DNA of 64,000 nucleotides from Annona cherimola (Eukaryota > Streptophyta > Magnoliopsida > Magnoliales > Annonaceae): contig CM059972.1 in assembly GCA_030490835.1 (NCBI GenBank), positions 7,966,264-8,030,263 on the forward strand, in the 5' to 3' direction. Below, piece by piece: positions 10,530-22,527 of this stretch. How positions within the stretch are numbered: position 1 is the stretch's first letter; each line of letters begins with the position of its first letter. The notes under the pieces were generated by a model. The model was given only the letters and a program-made list of their open reading frames with translations. It ran no database searches and was not told the origin of the DNA. Both the position numbers and the translations under genes were made by a program.

Positions 10530-13500
10530 TTTTGTTTCAGTAGAAACACGTAGATACAATGTCAAACTAAAGTCTCTATCAACAAGGGAAAGAGGCGAAA
10601 CTAGCTGAACAAATGACAAAGAAGTTCGGATTTTATTGAAATAACCTTATAAAACTTACTTCTATTGATGATAGGTACTAAATATATAATGGTTCTATGA
10701 GAAGCAGACTTAAGACGTATTAATTAAATTTATATGATTTTGCATTTTTGTATTTATTTCCATATCTGGATATTTTATTCTTAGCTGCAACATAATAAAC
10801 CCTATTCGTGGCACCTTGGGAGTGGGATGTTACATGCTTAGATCCGGGTACAAATTGTCAACAAAGCTCATTACTTTTTGCGAATCCTTGAACTCAATGA
10901 CCTTGGATTCATCTTTCAGAAAAAAGGACCTTAAATTCAACCATGTCAATTGTTCAAGGCACTCAATGAATTATCAATTTTTTTTAAAGTATTACGAGGT
11001 CATCTCGTTGCATGCGCTTACATTTATGCTTACTTATCAATCTTTCAATTTCATCTCTTTCGTGTGTACATGTTGGAGAACGTGACACTGCAATAACAAA
11101 TATGTTATGGATGATGTTCTCTCACGTTTCCACGAGGTCCCTACACGAGTGATAAACTAGATCCGCTCTTTCTTCTTTGCCTATTTTCTCTTCTCTTTTC
11201 AGTAATTGTCTATCAAATGGACCAAGCCTACTTACGGAGTCTTGAAAATAAATGTCGATGCCAATTAGGCAGATGAGGCGTACAAGTCGTAACAAAAAAA
11301 TTATGATGGTATATTTACTGCTAGCATGGCATGGTGCATATGTGGTTTTTTGATCATTTGATGATTAAGATGCAAGTAGTGCTCAAAAGTTTGTAATGGT
11401 TATCAAAAATGCATTATCAGTAGATTGCGGTTGAAATAGATATCTTATCATATATAATCTGATCTTATGTCATAGTCTCATCTGTCCATGCGTAGGATTT
11501 TCTATTGAATAGATTCGACTAATCATGTCATTATTTGAATGTTGTCAGATGGCACACATCAACGCACTGTTGAATTTGTTATTGTTAGCCCATATTTATC
11601 ATATGTGTAAACGGATTCCCCTCCCAATATAATATCTAAAACCTCATATAAAGACTCTTTCTTTGGTAATAATATACCCATGGGTTATCTTTTCCGACCT
11701 CTGTTATTAAAGGAGATGAGAGAGTAGACCTAGAAGTAGGCTTGTATTGCCTTAAAAAAAAAAGAGGAAGGCACACGTGCTTCACAGGGTTGTGAGAATG
11801 TAACAGATCGAGAATGGGTATTACAATGGATATAACAGAATAAAGTAAAGATAAATAGATTGTTTGTAGGGAAAGATGAGAAATTTATTAGAACACAGAT
11901 GAAAAATGGATTTGTACTAATTTAAAAGCTTTTACACTAATAATTTTTATCAAAAGTTTCATCATTTTCCAAATATACCCAGTATAATTACCAATCTCCT
12001 CTTCATCATAATTTTTTTTGTTATTTTTTCTAAAAGAAAAATCTTGAATCAGCACTAAAACGGTAGCAACTTATCATGCATTTTTAAAAAATCAAAGTAA
12101 TGGCTCAGTATTCGATAAACATTCCAAATAAATGCTTTTCATGTAAATTATTTTTGAAATACAAGTAATGTAAAATTTAAGAATGATTAAAATACTTTTA
12201 TTTTTTAAAAATAAAAATTATACAAATTTCAAAAACTTGTAAAAATTAATTCATATACTAAATAAACGTACATTAATAGTATTACAAACATTTGAAAAAA
12301 AAAATTGCATTCAGGTGCACAGAAGCTGGGTGTACCTAGGCCCAGTTGAGCAAAACCATTTTATAGAACATGAAATGTTCATGGCTGGAATGAGATGATT
12401 ATGAAATGAAAATTTTCCATTTATAAAGACACTTTTTCCCATTATTAAAAAATAAAATTTTATTTTTTCATTTTTAATATAACTTTCCGCAGTCTTAATA
12501 TAACTCTTCCTTGGTCTTAAAAGACAAAGCATTTTTTTTCTTTTCATGTTTGCATCTTATTTAAGTTAGGAGAAAGTTTTTTTATGAGTATTTTTTAGAA
12601 TCATCTTAGATTGTATTTTTTAATTATGCTATAAGATATTCTTACAAATTCCTTACAATATTTATACATATCTCTAACAATAACTTTAATTTTTATCAAT
12701 TCGTGAACACTCCCACAAAATCCAGGGGAGACTGCTGTCACACATATTCCTGTAGCCAAAGGAATTTGAAAACTAGTCAGCCAAGATTAGAGGCATTTAC
12801 TAGTAACACGACGCCACAGACATCATGGCAAGCTAGGAGAAAGTTATTTGGCCATTACTATGGCAAGGGACGATGGGCAAACTATAATAAATCTAGAGAT
12901 TTTGCTATGTAAATACAAAATATATGTTATTATTATCTTGCACTTTTGGAATTGCGTATTATCAAATAACGAAGAGATGTGGTTATATGTTTGTATATTG
13001 TCACTTTGTAACCTCACTTCATTTATATTATTATATATCGTCACTTGGTATCCACATTTTGTTTACGTTGTATTTTTAATATTATTTGATGTTTCTATTA
13101 AAATCAAGATAATGAGGAAAAAATTTGTTGTCTCTCTTAGCTTGGACTATAGATTTTCATTATAAACTATTTTATACTGCGAGAATCTATTTCTTGTCAT
13201 TCCATTGACTTGGATTATAATAGCGAGAGAGGTTATATTACTATAGGTTTATATATACATTATAATTCATTTGTATTAAATGCACACAGTATGATTCATA
13301 ATTTCTAAACAAGGCACTAAGAAACTTTGACTAAGTTTTCTCTTGAAAAATCAAAGTTAAATTCTAAGATTGAACTTATTTATATCAATTTCATTATTTC
13401 ACGTTGTACTGTTATCTTCTTTTTTCTTTTTAGAGTACATTTGAAAAGTGATAAAATTTTGAAATGAAAAATTTGTGTATAAAAGTTTTTGGAATGATGG

Positions 13501-13690
13501 AAAATAATATAATATAACGTATTGACTCAAAAAATAATCTTGAGTTGTATATTTAATATAAATTTTCAAGATCGATCACACATTTATGATAAAATTAAAG
13601 AAAAATTTCCCGCATACCCGTAATATTTGCCCATTATTCTCCTTACATAAATAATATTTTGAAAATTTTTTAGACACCCACATCATTTTG
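10530..13690. other. Gene-free intergenic DNA
   Basis: I found no gene. Short open frames here (for example 10816-11085, 12703-12912 and 12848-13165) lack recognisable motifs, codon bias or splice partners. The last part is very AT-rich with decayed family B MITE patches (about 13440-13610). Confidence 0.5.
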
Positions 13691-13699
13691 GGAATTGAT

Positions 13700-14016
13700 C
13701 GTATGCTCTCCCGGGTGCATACACCCATTTGTTTAAAAAAATTTTTGAAATTTTTTTTACAAAATTGTTAATCTGGGAATATTTAATATGTTTATAAAAA
13801 TTTTACTATTTTTTGAGTATTTTAGATATTTATTTTTTATTTTTGAAAATCAGTTACATTTTAAATAAAATTACTAAAATGACACTGATTTTTAAAAATT
13901 AAAAATAAATATATAAAATACTCTGAAAATGATAAAAATTAATATATATATATATATATATTAAATATACTTAAATTAATAATTTTATAAAAAAAATAAG
14001 TGTATGCAACGTGTAC
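13700..14016. mobile_element. Foldback element, copy 1
   Basis: It starts GTATGCTCTCCCGGGTGCATACACC and the right end is complementary (TGTATGCAACGTGTAC). Nearly the whole element is an inverted repeat with a centre around 13865 (arms include TTTTTGAAAATCAG and its complement). A TA microsatellite has expanded at about 13941-13962. It is related to the elements at 15828, 50750, 53400 and 55770. Confidence 0.75.
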
Positions 14017-14049
14017 AGCATTGAGAGGTCAATGCTCACGGCAGCGTAC

Positions 14050-14918
14050 GACCACGCCCCCCGTCATTTCAGCATAATTCCTACCGCGCTCGTGCCGTTA
14101 GCGACCGGGCGTCTTTTTTTTTCTTCTCCACTGTTCATCTCCTTCGTCCTTTACAACGACGCTAGCCACATCTTGTTCAGCAACACCATTTCGTAGAAGA
14201 AGTCGCTGGGCATTTCGCCGGAGAATTTGATATCTCCAGAAGACACAGGCCGCTGTTCGGAGAAATTTGAATTTTTTTTTTTGTTTTTTTATTGATTTAG
14301 ATGTTTGTATTTCAGCAACTCTCGTCAATTTGGACATTCTTAAATCTTTTTGGCCAGAAAAATCCAATATCCCAATTGCAGCAGCCATGCAAATCCCACT
14401 GCCAGAAGTATTTGCCACCGAATTTATCATCAACATTGGCTACTCCACCTCTGATCCAAACATTCACCCAAAATTAGAGAACCCAATTTCCAACTGTGGC
14501 CTTCAAACCAGCAACCTTTCTATGAAAATATGGTTGAAATCAAGCTGCACCCACCTCTGGTTCACCAGCAGCTTGGCTTCCACCAGTAATCACAGGCTCT
14601 ACAGCAAGTCAAGACATCAACATTCATCTGCCCAATTTTACACCGCTTGCAGCAACCCATTTCCCAGTCAACCAATAGCCACTGCATCGCTGCCGCTTGC
14701 TCTCACCTCATCAGTTTGCATTAAATCCGGACAGTAAATTTAATGGCGGTCCTCTGTTCCATGAATTGCAATCAACCGTTTCAAACAGCAACAAGCACCG
14801 ACCAAGAGGATGAGAAAAGATGAACGATGGGGGTATTTTTGGAATTCGAAAAAATTAGGCAAATACTCGGTGACGGCACGAGCGTGGCAGGAATTAGGGT
14901 AAAATGACGTGCGTGGTC
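14050..14918. mobile_element. Non-autonomous DNA transposon with long terminal inverted repeats
   Basis: The left end (14050-14104, GACCACG...GTGCCGTTAGCGA) is an imperfect inverted copy of the right end (14867-14918, TCGGTGACGGCACGAGCG...GCGTGGTC), about 52 bases each. The 760-base interior is GC-richer than its surroundings and holds open frames in both directions (for example 14267-14737 plus, 14098-14436 minus). None matches a family I know. A captured gene fragment is possible. I could not identify the target duplication. Confidence 0.65.
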
Positions 14919-15827
14919 AGGAAATTTTCAAAATATTGTAGATATAAAAGAAATATTAAGTAAGGAATTTTCTTCCAAATTAATTATTATAATTAATAAA
15001 AAATTTCAAAATCTATCTTCTCGTCATGTTCCCGTTGTCACATCAAAACACAATAAAATAAAATATATATTAAGTGCTTCCAATACATACATTGAAATTT
15101 TAATAAAAAAATACATACATTGAAATAATTTTAAATAAAATAAAATAATTGTTCTTGAATATCTTCAAGCAAGTCAATCTCTAGTATTTCACTTAATTTT
15201 ATACAAGACTAACAAGTAGAAAATTATTTGAAAATAGATAATGATACAATTAAAATTTAATTAAATGATAAAAATAACTATTTAGTCCAATAACTTAAAA
15301 TTTTAGTCTTATTTGCAAAATCAAATCCTTCCATTGAGTTCAGAATTATAAAAAAATATATAAAAATGACTATTTTTCCATTAAATCATAAAAGTTGGAG
15401 CTAAAATACTCAAGTTGTAAATAAAACAAATCCTACGGATCAAAATCTGCCACATCAGCGTTCATTCTCCTTGCTGGTTTCGTTTGGGCCTTGCCTGGTT
15501 GACCCAATTGCTAGTGCTGGGCTGTGCCTGTTGTTCGCCCAACCACACTGGAAAAACTAAACAGTGAATTCCCATAAATGACTTTCTTGCAAAAGATTCA
15601 GAGTTCCTTCCTTTCCGGAAAAGATTCCTTACAGGGACTATTCTGTAAAATTTTCAATTTTCAGAACTTGCTTGCAAGCTGAGAACGTCGGGCATGTTCA
15701 TAGAAGTATTCCCGTTTAAACGGGACTAACATACCAAAAGCAACGAAAAAAAATGGTTGCAAATACCCAAGGAAGGCAAATTCATTGCGTCAAGTTCTGA
15801 CGGACTTCTATCTCCTCCACCCGGGCT

Positions 15828-16053
15828 GCTCTAGGGTGCACACACTTATTTTTTTAATTTTTTTTTATAAAACTGTTAATCTAGGTATATTTAACACGTG
15901 TATAAATTTTTACCATTTTTAGAATATTTTAGATATTTATTTATTTATTTTGAAAATCAGTGGCATTTTAGTGATTTTTAGATTAACAGTTTTATAAAAA
16001 AAATAAAAAAAATAAAAAAATAGGTGTGTGCACGCGGGAGCAGGCACCGGGTG
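15828..16053. mobile_element. Foldback element, copy 2
   Basis: The left end CACCCGGGCTGCTCTAGGG pairs with the right end (GGGAGCAGGCACCGGGTG). Arms share TTTTTATAAAACTGTTAATCT. It is shorter than the other copies because most of the second arm's distal part is missing. Confidence 0.7.
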
Positions 16054-16059
16054 CAACAG

Positions 16060-17760
16060 ATTACACCCCAAGTTCTGACGGTACCCTTTCATAAAAAAAT
16101 AAATAAATTCTGATGGTACCCAAAATCTCATATTCTTTATCATATATTATAATTCTACGGTCCACCACTTATATTAATATCAATCATGAATAATGTGCAT
16201 CTTACATTACAGCATCTTCAAATCTAAGACCATATATTTTCAACAAATGCATTTATTGCACAAACCACGAATTAATATCACTTATTTAGGCATAAAATTA
16301 ATGCATAAATTACTTATAAAATTTTATATCCTCAAAATTTCTTTAAGAGAATAAAATTCTTTTATGCAACGTATATGAAACCTTTAGCCCCAAAAAACAA
16401 TACATACAATTAATTATTTGAATAACAATAATTTTAGCATAAATATTGAAGTACATCATAAATCTTAAAAATAAAATTCCACTTATGTGCGGATTTCTTT
16501 TATGGTGTATCTCTCCAAAGCTTTCCCAAGTCTTTTAATAGTTCATCTTGTCTTATCTGTGGAGCCCACATGCCTAGAGAGGACAATTTGCAAAAAATAA
16601 CTATTTTTATACAAAACTCTCCACTGGAATCATAAACATCTAAGACTTTTAGACTATCTATATGTCAATCAAACTACACGAGTTGCTAAAATAACACAAA
16701 AAACTACAACATTCAACATATATAAATAATAATTAAGAAAAACACATCACTAACTATTTGACCCAGTTTGTCAAAGGGTCTATTATTGTCATGTATAATA
16801 TAATAGAAATAATAATGATAAATAGAGATAATAAAATTAAAATAAATAATTTAGTCATATAAATAGTTTTGTAAAAATAATTAAAAGGTATGATAATTAC
16901 ATGTGAATATGTGAAAAATAATTTAAAATAAAATAATTATAAATAATAAGAGATTTTAAATTACAAAATTTTAGTTTAAGTACTTCCAAACTTCCCTTGG
17001 AATGTTGTCTTATCCATCTGATTCATGCCCGCATATTTTTTGTAACATTCGACATATGCAGCCAAATAATATCAGAAAAAACAATTTATAATTAAATATC
17101 GATGCAGATTAAATATAATTATATTTGTGGTTCAAAAATGAATGCATATACATGGAAAATTGGATACTTCGTCCTCGACTTTAATAACTTGTACATTAAT
17201 GTTGACCATTCGTCCTTTTTGTAATTTCATCCCGCCTTTGCCTTGTATCCCACCCTGAGTAACCTTTCATAAGGTAGGTCCCTCTCTATTCATAAACCAG
17301 ATTACAAATGATGAGCAAGTGTTGTCCATAGTCGATCATTTGGTGAAAGTCATACAAGAGGTTAGTACGGAATTCATGTAGTGTATATTTACTTATGTAA
17401 ACTGTGTGGCCAGTGATGTCACTCAAAATATGGTAGAATATGCACTAGCAAACAAAAAAGGGAGGTACACTTCGTGAGAAGATTTTCCCAATTGTACTGT
17501 AGAAGCTGCTTGTAAATACATAAAGTATTTTTTTATTAATGAATTATTCTTTTGGGGCCCTCCTTTCCTTATCTTGAGCAAGGTGCTGAAGTTAGGGAAG
17601 AGTCACGGGCCCATAATCCTTTTTCTCAAATATATATATTTGTTGACCGTTCAATACCACTATGGCTCAATAGTGGGCTGTCTCTGCGTTAACTTGATAT
17701 TATATAGGATTTGGAAATGAGTTATGAATTGTGATAGAGCTAGCATTGAGACTATCCATT
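16060..17760. other. Gene-free, AT-rich intergenic DNA
   Basis: No gene is visible. A diverged family B MITE-like segment lies at about 16790-16995 and the rest is unclassified. Confidence 0.45.
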
Positions 17761-17764
17761 ATTT

Positions 17765-18000
17765 TTGATATTTTATTATATACATCACGTCACGATGATA
17801 TTATAATGAAGTACATTTATGCACATTCACACTATAGAGAATTTTTTTTCTTAAACTCTTACCACATGTGAAAAATTATAAACCTCTAAATTAGGAGAAA
17901 ATTTTAACACCCTCTTTATAGAGGAACTAAAATTAAAACTGCATATAACAACTTTTGAAATGTCGACCACCAGTGAGGTGACTTCGGACGTTAACATTAC
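17765..18000 (-). mobile_element. SINE family 2, copy 1
   Basis: On the minus strand the 3' part (...ATAATATCATCGTGACG then ATATAATAAAATATCAAAAA) matches the tails of the copies at 45352 and 56307. I could not define its target duplication, so the boundaries are approximate. Confidence 0.5.
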
Positions 18001-18059
18001 ACCACTAGCTTCATGGTGAGATTGTTCTTTATTTTTTCATGAACAAGTGGGACAGAATA

Positions 18060-18790
18060 AAATTTTGCTCATTGCCCAAAAGTATATTTGAAAAGTGATA
18101 AAACTTTTGGACAACAAATTTTTAAATTAAAGAAAATAATGTGATATACATGGATAATGATGAGAAGTAAAAAAATAAGGTTAAAATGGATATGCTAATT
18201 ATATAAATATTTGCGTTGGAATGATTGGAAAGTATGAAATTTTGTGTAGGAATATATGGAAAAATGATTAAAAAATATGATAATTCTAGAAAATGAAAAA
18301 TGTTGGTTTGAAAAGTTTTTTTTTTTTTTTGTGTGTTAAACAAACATACCCAAAATTTACTCTTTTATCGTCAAGTATTCTTTGAATTTTGAAGCACATA
18401 ATCGAACACTCTTCATGTAGTATTTGTTATTCATAAAATTTTAAAATACTTTAAACTTTCAAAAATATATACTTAATCTGAACTGATTTTGATTATGTTC
18501 ATATGTACATGAATGGTATGTTTGAAAGGTGATAAAATTTCTGGATAAAATATTTTTAGTGTAATTTTTTTTAATTAAAGAAAATAATGTAACATGGCAT
18601 GGCATGAGTAATAATAACGAATAAATAGAGTAAAATTAAAATAGATAGGTCGATTGTATGAGTAATTGTAAAGAAATAATTGAAAAGTATGGTAATTATA
18701 TATGAAAATGTAAAAAATTAATTATGACTAGTAAAAAATTTAAATAGGAAAAATTTAAATAGAAAATTCCTATTTAATTTTTTTTTTATA
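18060..18790. mobile_element. Two decayed Tourist-like family B copies
   Basis: Segments at about 18060-18350 and 18515-18790 both start with TTTGAAA(A/G)GTGATAAAA and carry the internal patches of family B in the orientation of the 24823 copy. Their ends are too diverged for exact limits. Confidence 0.5.
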
Positions 18791-19949
18791 GCTAAACAAG
18801 TACACGAAAGCATATAAATAAAAGGGGAGAGAGCGAGCGCAATATCGTTCCGCATCAGTAGTATAGCCGAATGTAAGTTTGGTAGAAAGCGACAAAGGAT
18901 ACTTGCCAAAGCATCAGTGGTACAAACGATTTTAGACAACAATGCGATCATACATATCATCGTCCACAGAACCGTAGCAACATGTTCTTATCAAGCCTCT
19001 AATTTGGAAACTCTGCATTATCTGCAGCTCACAGCATTCGCTGGTAGCAATTATTCACAAAATTAAAGTGCAACGTGACATGTCGAGGCATTATTGACGA
19101 AACTGTTCACAAAAGCATTTCAAGTATCAGTATTTGGAACACCGTTTATGGGACTGTTAAGAAGGCTGATTGCTACTCCCGGTCGTGGGAACCTCTGTGC
19201 CTGTTATAGAGTATTCAAAGCCTCAAATGGGACATGAATTTTCACTTTATGACAATTTTTACTTTTTAATATATATATTTTATTTCTAATAACATTTTTT
19301 CATCCCCAATATATATCATTACATTTTAATCCCATGTTTCCATCTCATTGAAGCTCCTTGAATATAATTTTTGTTTCTATTAAGCTCTTTGAATAGTTTT
19401 AAACAGCCCAAGCTTTTTGGGAGGAAATGAAGTAAGATAGCGTGTCCATTGTCGCTATATCTGGCGATGTTCATATGTGGTTTTACATGGTTTTTTTCCC
19501 CCTCTCTTATGAACTCTTTCGCATGAATAATTGAACATCTCAAACATTCAACAACCTTCCTTTTTTCTAACTTTGTCTTTGCATTTCAATAATTTTTTAA
19601 AATTATCTTATTTATTTCAAATTTACTTCCATTACGTCATATTATTCACATAAGGATAAGGTTCAAAATATTTCCTTTACCATTTTTCATGCCTTCGTAC
19701 TGTCTCACAAAAAATCACATCACTTATGAAATACATATGGCAGAGGTGGCGTCACTGGTTATGTCTGGATCTGAAAGCATCACGTAAGATGGAAATGGGA
19801 TCGCGATTAGATTTTGTTTAATTTTCAACATTATTAGGGCAATGTTCAATTTTTTTAAACGCTCAACAACTGTATTTTATCATTCTCAATCGACAATAAA
19901 GTTGATCATTTTTTAATATAATCAAATCTTTTTTTAATTTTATTTTTAC

Positions 19950-20222
19950 TATGACCGATCGGAGTAGTAGCGCCTACCTCATGTGCTGTTTACGTGGGAT
20001 TGAATCTCGCTGTGTTATCGTTGGTGTGAGATTTTTTCATCTTTACGTGGGAGTTGTGGTCTCGTGGGTAGCGTCTGGTCTCCCGTAATAGTAAGCAAAT
20101 TTGTAATGGTACTTGAGCTTAATGCGTAATATGAAATGAGATGAGTTGGGAGAATTTATATAATTTACTTGTAATATAAGTTAAGATGTAATGTTACAAT
20201 CCAGAATTAAAAAATCTTATTA
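19950..20222 (+). mobile_element. SINE family 1, copy 1
   Basis: A box-B-like GGGATTGAATCTC lies near the 5' side. The body contains GGGAG(T/C)T..GTGGTCTC and the 3' end is TTGTAATATAAGTTAAGATG followed by an A-rich tail. The same 3' motif ends the copies at 40797, 51470 and (minus) 60216. Confidence 0.6.
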
Positions 20223-20524
20223 TGGTGCTTTATTGCAGCATGTTCAAAAGAATCTCATGGGATATTCTATTTTCAAAAAAAAAAAAATCCCATTCTCGAT
20301 GCAAATTTTCTACTTGTAATAAAAATGTTAATTTAATTTAAAAGTATATATATGTGGACCACAAAAGAAGAATAATTTTATATTAAATATAAACCTATTA
20401 AACTTTTTTATTTTAAACATAATTCGCATATTTTTTATTGTTGTGTATAACTTATTTGAAAAAATATATATTTTTTACTTAATAGATTTTTACTTCAAAT
20501 AGTATGAAATCACACTCTTCATAC

Positions 20525-20620
20525 AAGCGAGAGATACAAGCTTCCCGGTTTGAACTCAGGTAAACGAGCATAAGGGCTAAAGGTGCTACGAGCTAAGCTA
20601 TACCTATTGTAGGGACTTGC
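20525..20620 (-). repeat. tRNA-like SINE head
   Basis: On the minus strand TAGCTTAGCTCGTAG resembles an RNA polymerase III box A, and GAGTTCAAACC, about 40 bases downstream, resembles box B. It lacks an anticodon stem fold or acceptor stem that I can pair, so it is more likely a SINE promoter than a tRNA gene. Confidence 0.35.
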
Positions 20621-20624
20621 AAAT

Positions 20625-22010
20625 ATATTATGAGTAAAATAATTTTAAGTAATATCAGTGAATGAATCATATTAGAAAAGAAAGGAAGTTTATTCTCTTA
20701 AATGATGCATTTAAGGATGTCAAGTAGGTGTATGGTATGAGGATTTTTTCATTCTGAAGAATTTTTTTAATTTCAAAATTTTTTTGTTTCTTATATACAT
20801 CACAACATTCTTATTTTATCTTTTCATTCCACTGAAGCTACTTATATTTGTGTAAACAAGTCATCTTCTCCCTCCTACTTGCACCCATATGAGATAAATA
20901 AAGTTATTTCTTTTTCACAGTACACATATGCAATGTCGCTTATCTTTTTACATGGACTCATTGAAGAGTGTTGTCAGTTTTCTACATTAATGTCTTTAAG
21001 CTACATGAGAAAGAACTAAAATATTGTGTTCACGGTTTCATGGATATAATTGCCGAAACGTTTTTGAGGTGAAAGTTGTTAAACTGATATAAATGATGTA
21101 ATATGATAAAAATAATCATAATATGCAAAAAGAATAAAGTTAAAATGAATAAGTTAGTTGTATGAGTAGTTGTGTGGAAATGATTGAAAATTATGATAGT
21201 TTATATAAAAATATGAAAAAAATAATTTAAAAAATATGATAACTACACGGAATAAAAGTTTTGATTGACAAATTTTTTTTTTAAAACCCGAAAAAACACG
21301 CGCTACCGTAAGTTCGTGGGCATTACGCGATGGCATTGTCGGGTAAGAGCGGGTATGTGGCAGCAGCAATGGGCACACTGTTGCCTTCTGGACAACGTGT
21401 CCACTCGTATCAACTCACAGTACAAGCGTCGTTTTCCGATGCGAGGAAATTGTGGATTGAATATTTTGCAGTTCAAGTAAATCGAATCAACGACCTGGAC
21501 TAAGCGTCTACTTGCGGGCTTTGTCAAGGGAAAGCACGTTCCGGTTTTGATAACACGGAAAAGTGAAGCACAGGAAGAATGGGAAGAGGGAGATGGATAA
21601 TTCCTGCAGCTCAATACTCAGACTATCGCCGGACGTGCGGATTGGAATTTTCCGTTATCGGCACGGGCGTGGATTTGGTGGAGCTCCACTTTACGATAGA
21701 GTCAATTATAAATGTGGGATTACATTTAATATTTTTATCAATTATTTTTTCTTAATCAAATTCATCTTTTGTAACAATATAATTTTGACGTGAATACTAT
21801 CAATATAAAAATAGATATTTCAACCCTTTTAAATGCACGTAAATGACCCCAGCCACCGTCGCAGCCTCAGCCATGGATCCTGTGGGGTTTGCGTACTAGA
21901 TGCGGAACTGTGGTTGCCTCCCATCCATCTTCCCTGCAGTTCTTCTACTCGCATGTCGCGGAGGGCTGTAGAGAGAAAGGTGGGCCACGTCACCTCCAAC
22001 TCTCCAAGTA
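20625..22010. other. Gene-free DNA with a GC-richer block
   Basis: A family B-like MITE remnant spans about 21060-21260. GC-richer DNA at 21290-21700 and 21830-22010 has short open frames only. I see no gene. Confidence 0.45.
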
Positions 22011-22013
22011 GTT

Positions 22014-22032
22014 AATTCCGGCAGAATTCTAT

Positions 22033-22068
<36 letters not shown>

Positions 22069-22077
22069 CCGGCAGAA
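22014..22077 (+). mobile_element. Poly(A) retroposition footprint
   Basis: A 13-bp direct repeat AATTCCGGCAGAA (22014-22026 and 22065-22077) flanks just TTCTATC plus about 31 adenines. This is the expected product of target-primed reverse transcription of an almost completely 5'-truncated poly(A) transcript. Confidence 0.8.
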
Positions 22078-22439
22078 GAAAAGGTCAGATTTCAGACACG
22101 CGTTCCCGAAAGCCCACCAGCTGCTAGGGATGGGGGGCAGATATCGAGTGGACTCGCATCTGTGGCCTGTGGGACCGGGGAATGGCTTATAGCTGTCCAC
22201 GGGCCGAGTAGCGTGAAATTCCTCTGGTCAACAGAGAGAGAAGGGGAGGGAGGGCGAGAGAGTGCGGCTCTTCTCTCCGTCTAATCGAGTGGCGAACGGG
22301 TGGGCTTCATATGAAGCTTCTTTATGTGGTGGTGGTCGTCGTGAGCATGAGAGTTTGATATTCCACCCCTCACCCTAATCCACAACGCCCACCTGCTACG
22401 ACGCCAGAAGCAGAGAGAGAAGAGAGAGGAGAGACCAGA

Positions 22440-22448
22440 TTATAAAAT
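22440..22448 (+). promoter_or_regulatory. TATA box of the CID7-like gene
   Basis: TTATAAAATA is followed by a C-rich leader. Purine-rich GAGA-type tracts precede it (about 22230-22260 and 22408-22435). The first exon would begin around 22470. Confidence 0.6.
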
Positions 22449-22469
22449 ATCCCCCCAAAACCTTACCTT

Positions 22470-22527
22470 AGCCCCTTCCTTCCTCCAATGGATTGCTTTG
22501 CGTCCTTCGTCATCCAACTCCGCAAGG
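22470..22527 (+). other. Leader exon 1 of the CID7-like gene
   Basis: This short exon ends at a strong donor (CAAGG|GTATGT, intron from 22528). It joins the acceptor TTGCAG ending at 25155, making a 2.6-kb leader intron. It carries an ATG at 22488 that opens a spliced upstream ORF. The 5' end is estimated from the TATA box. Confidence 0.6.
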
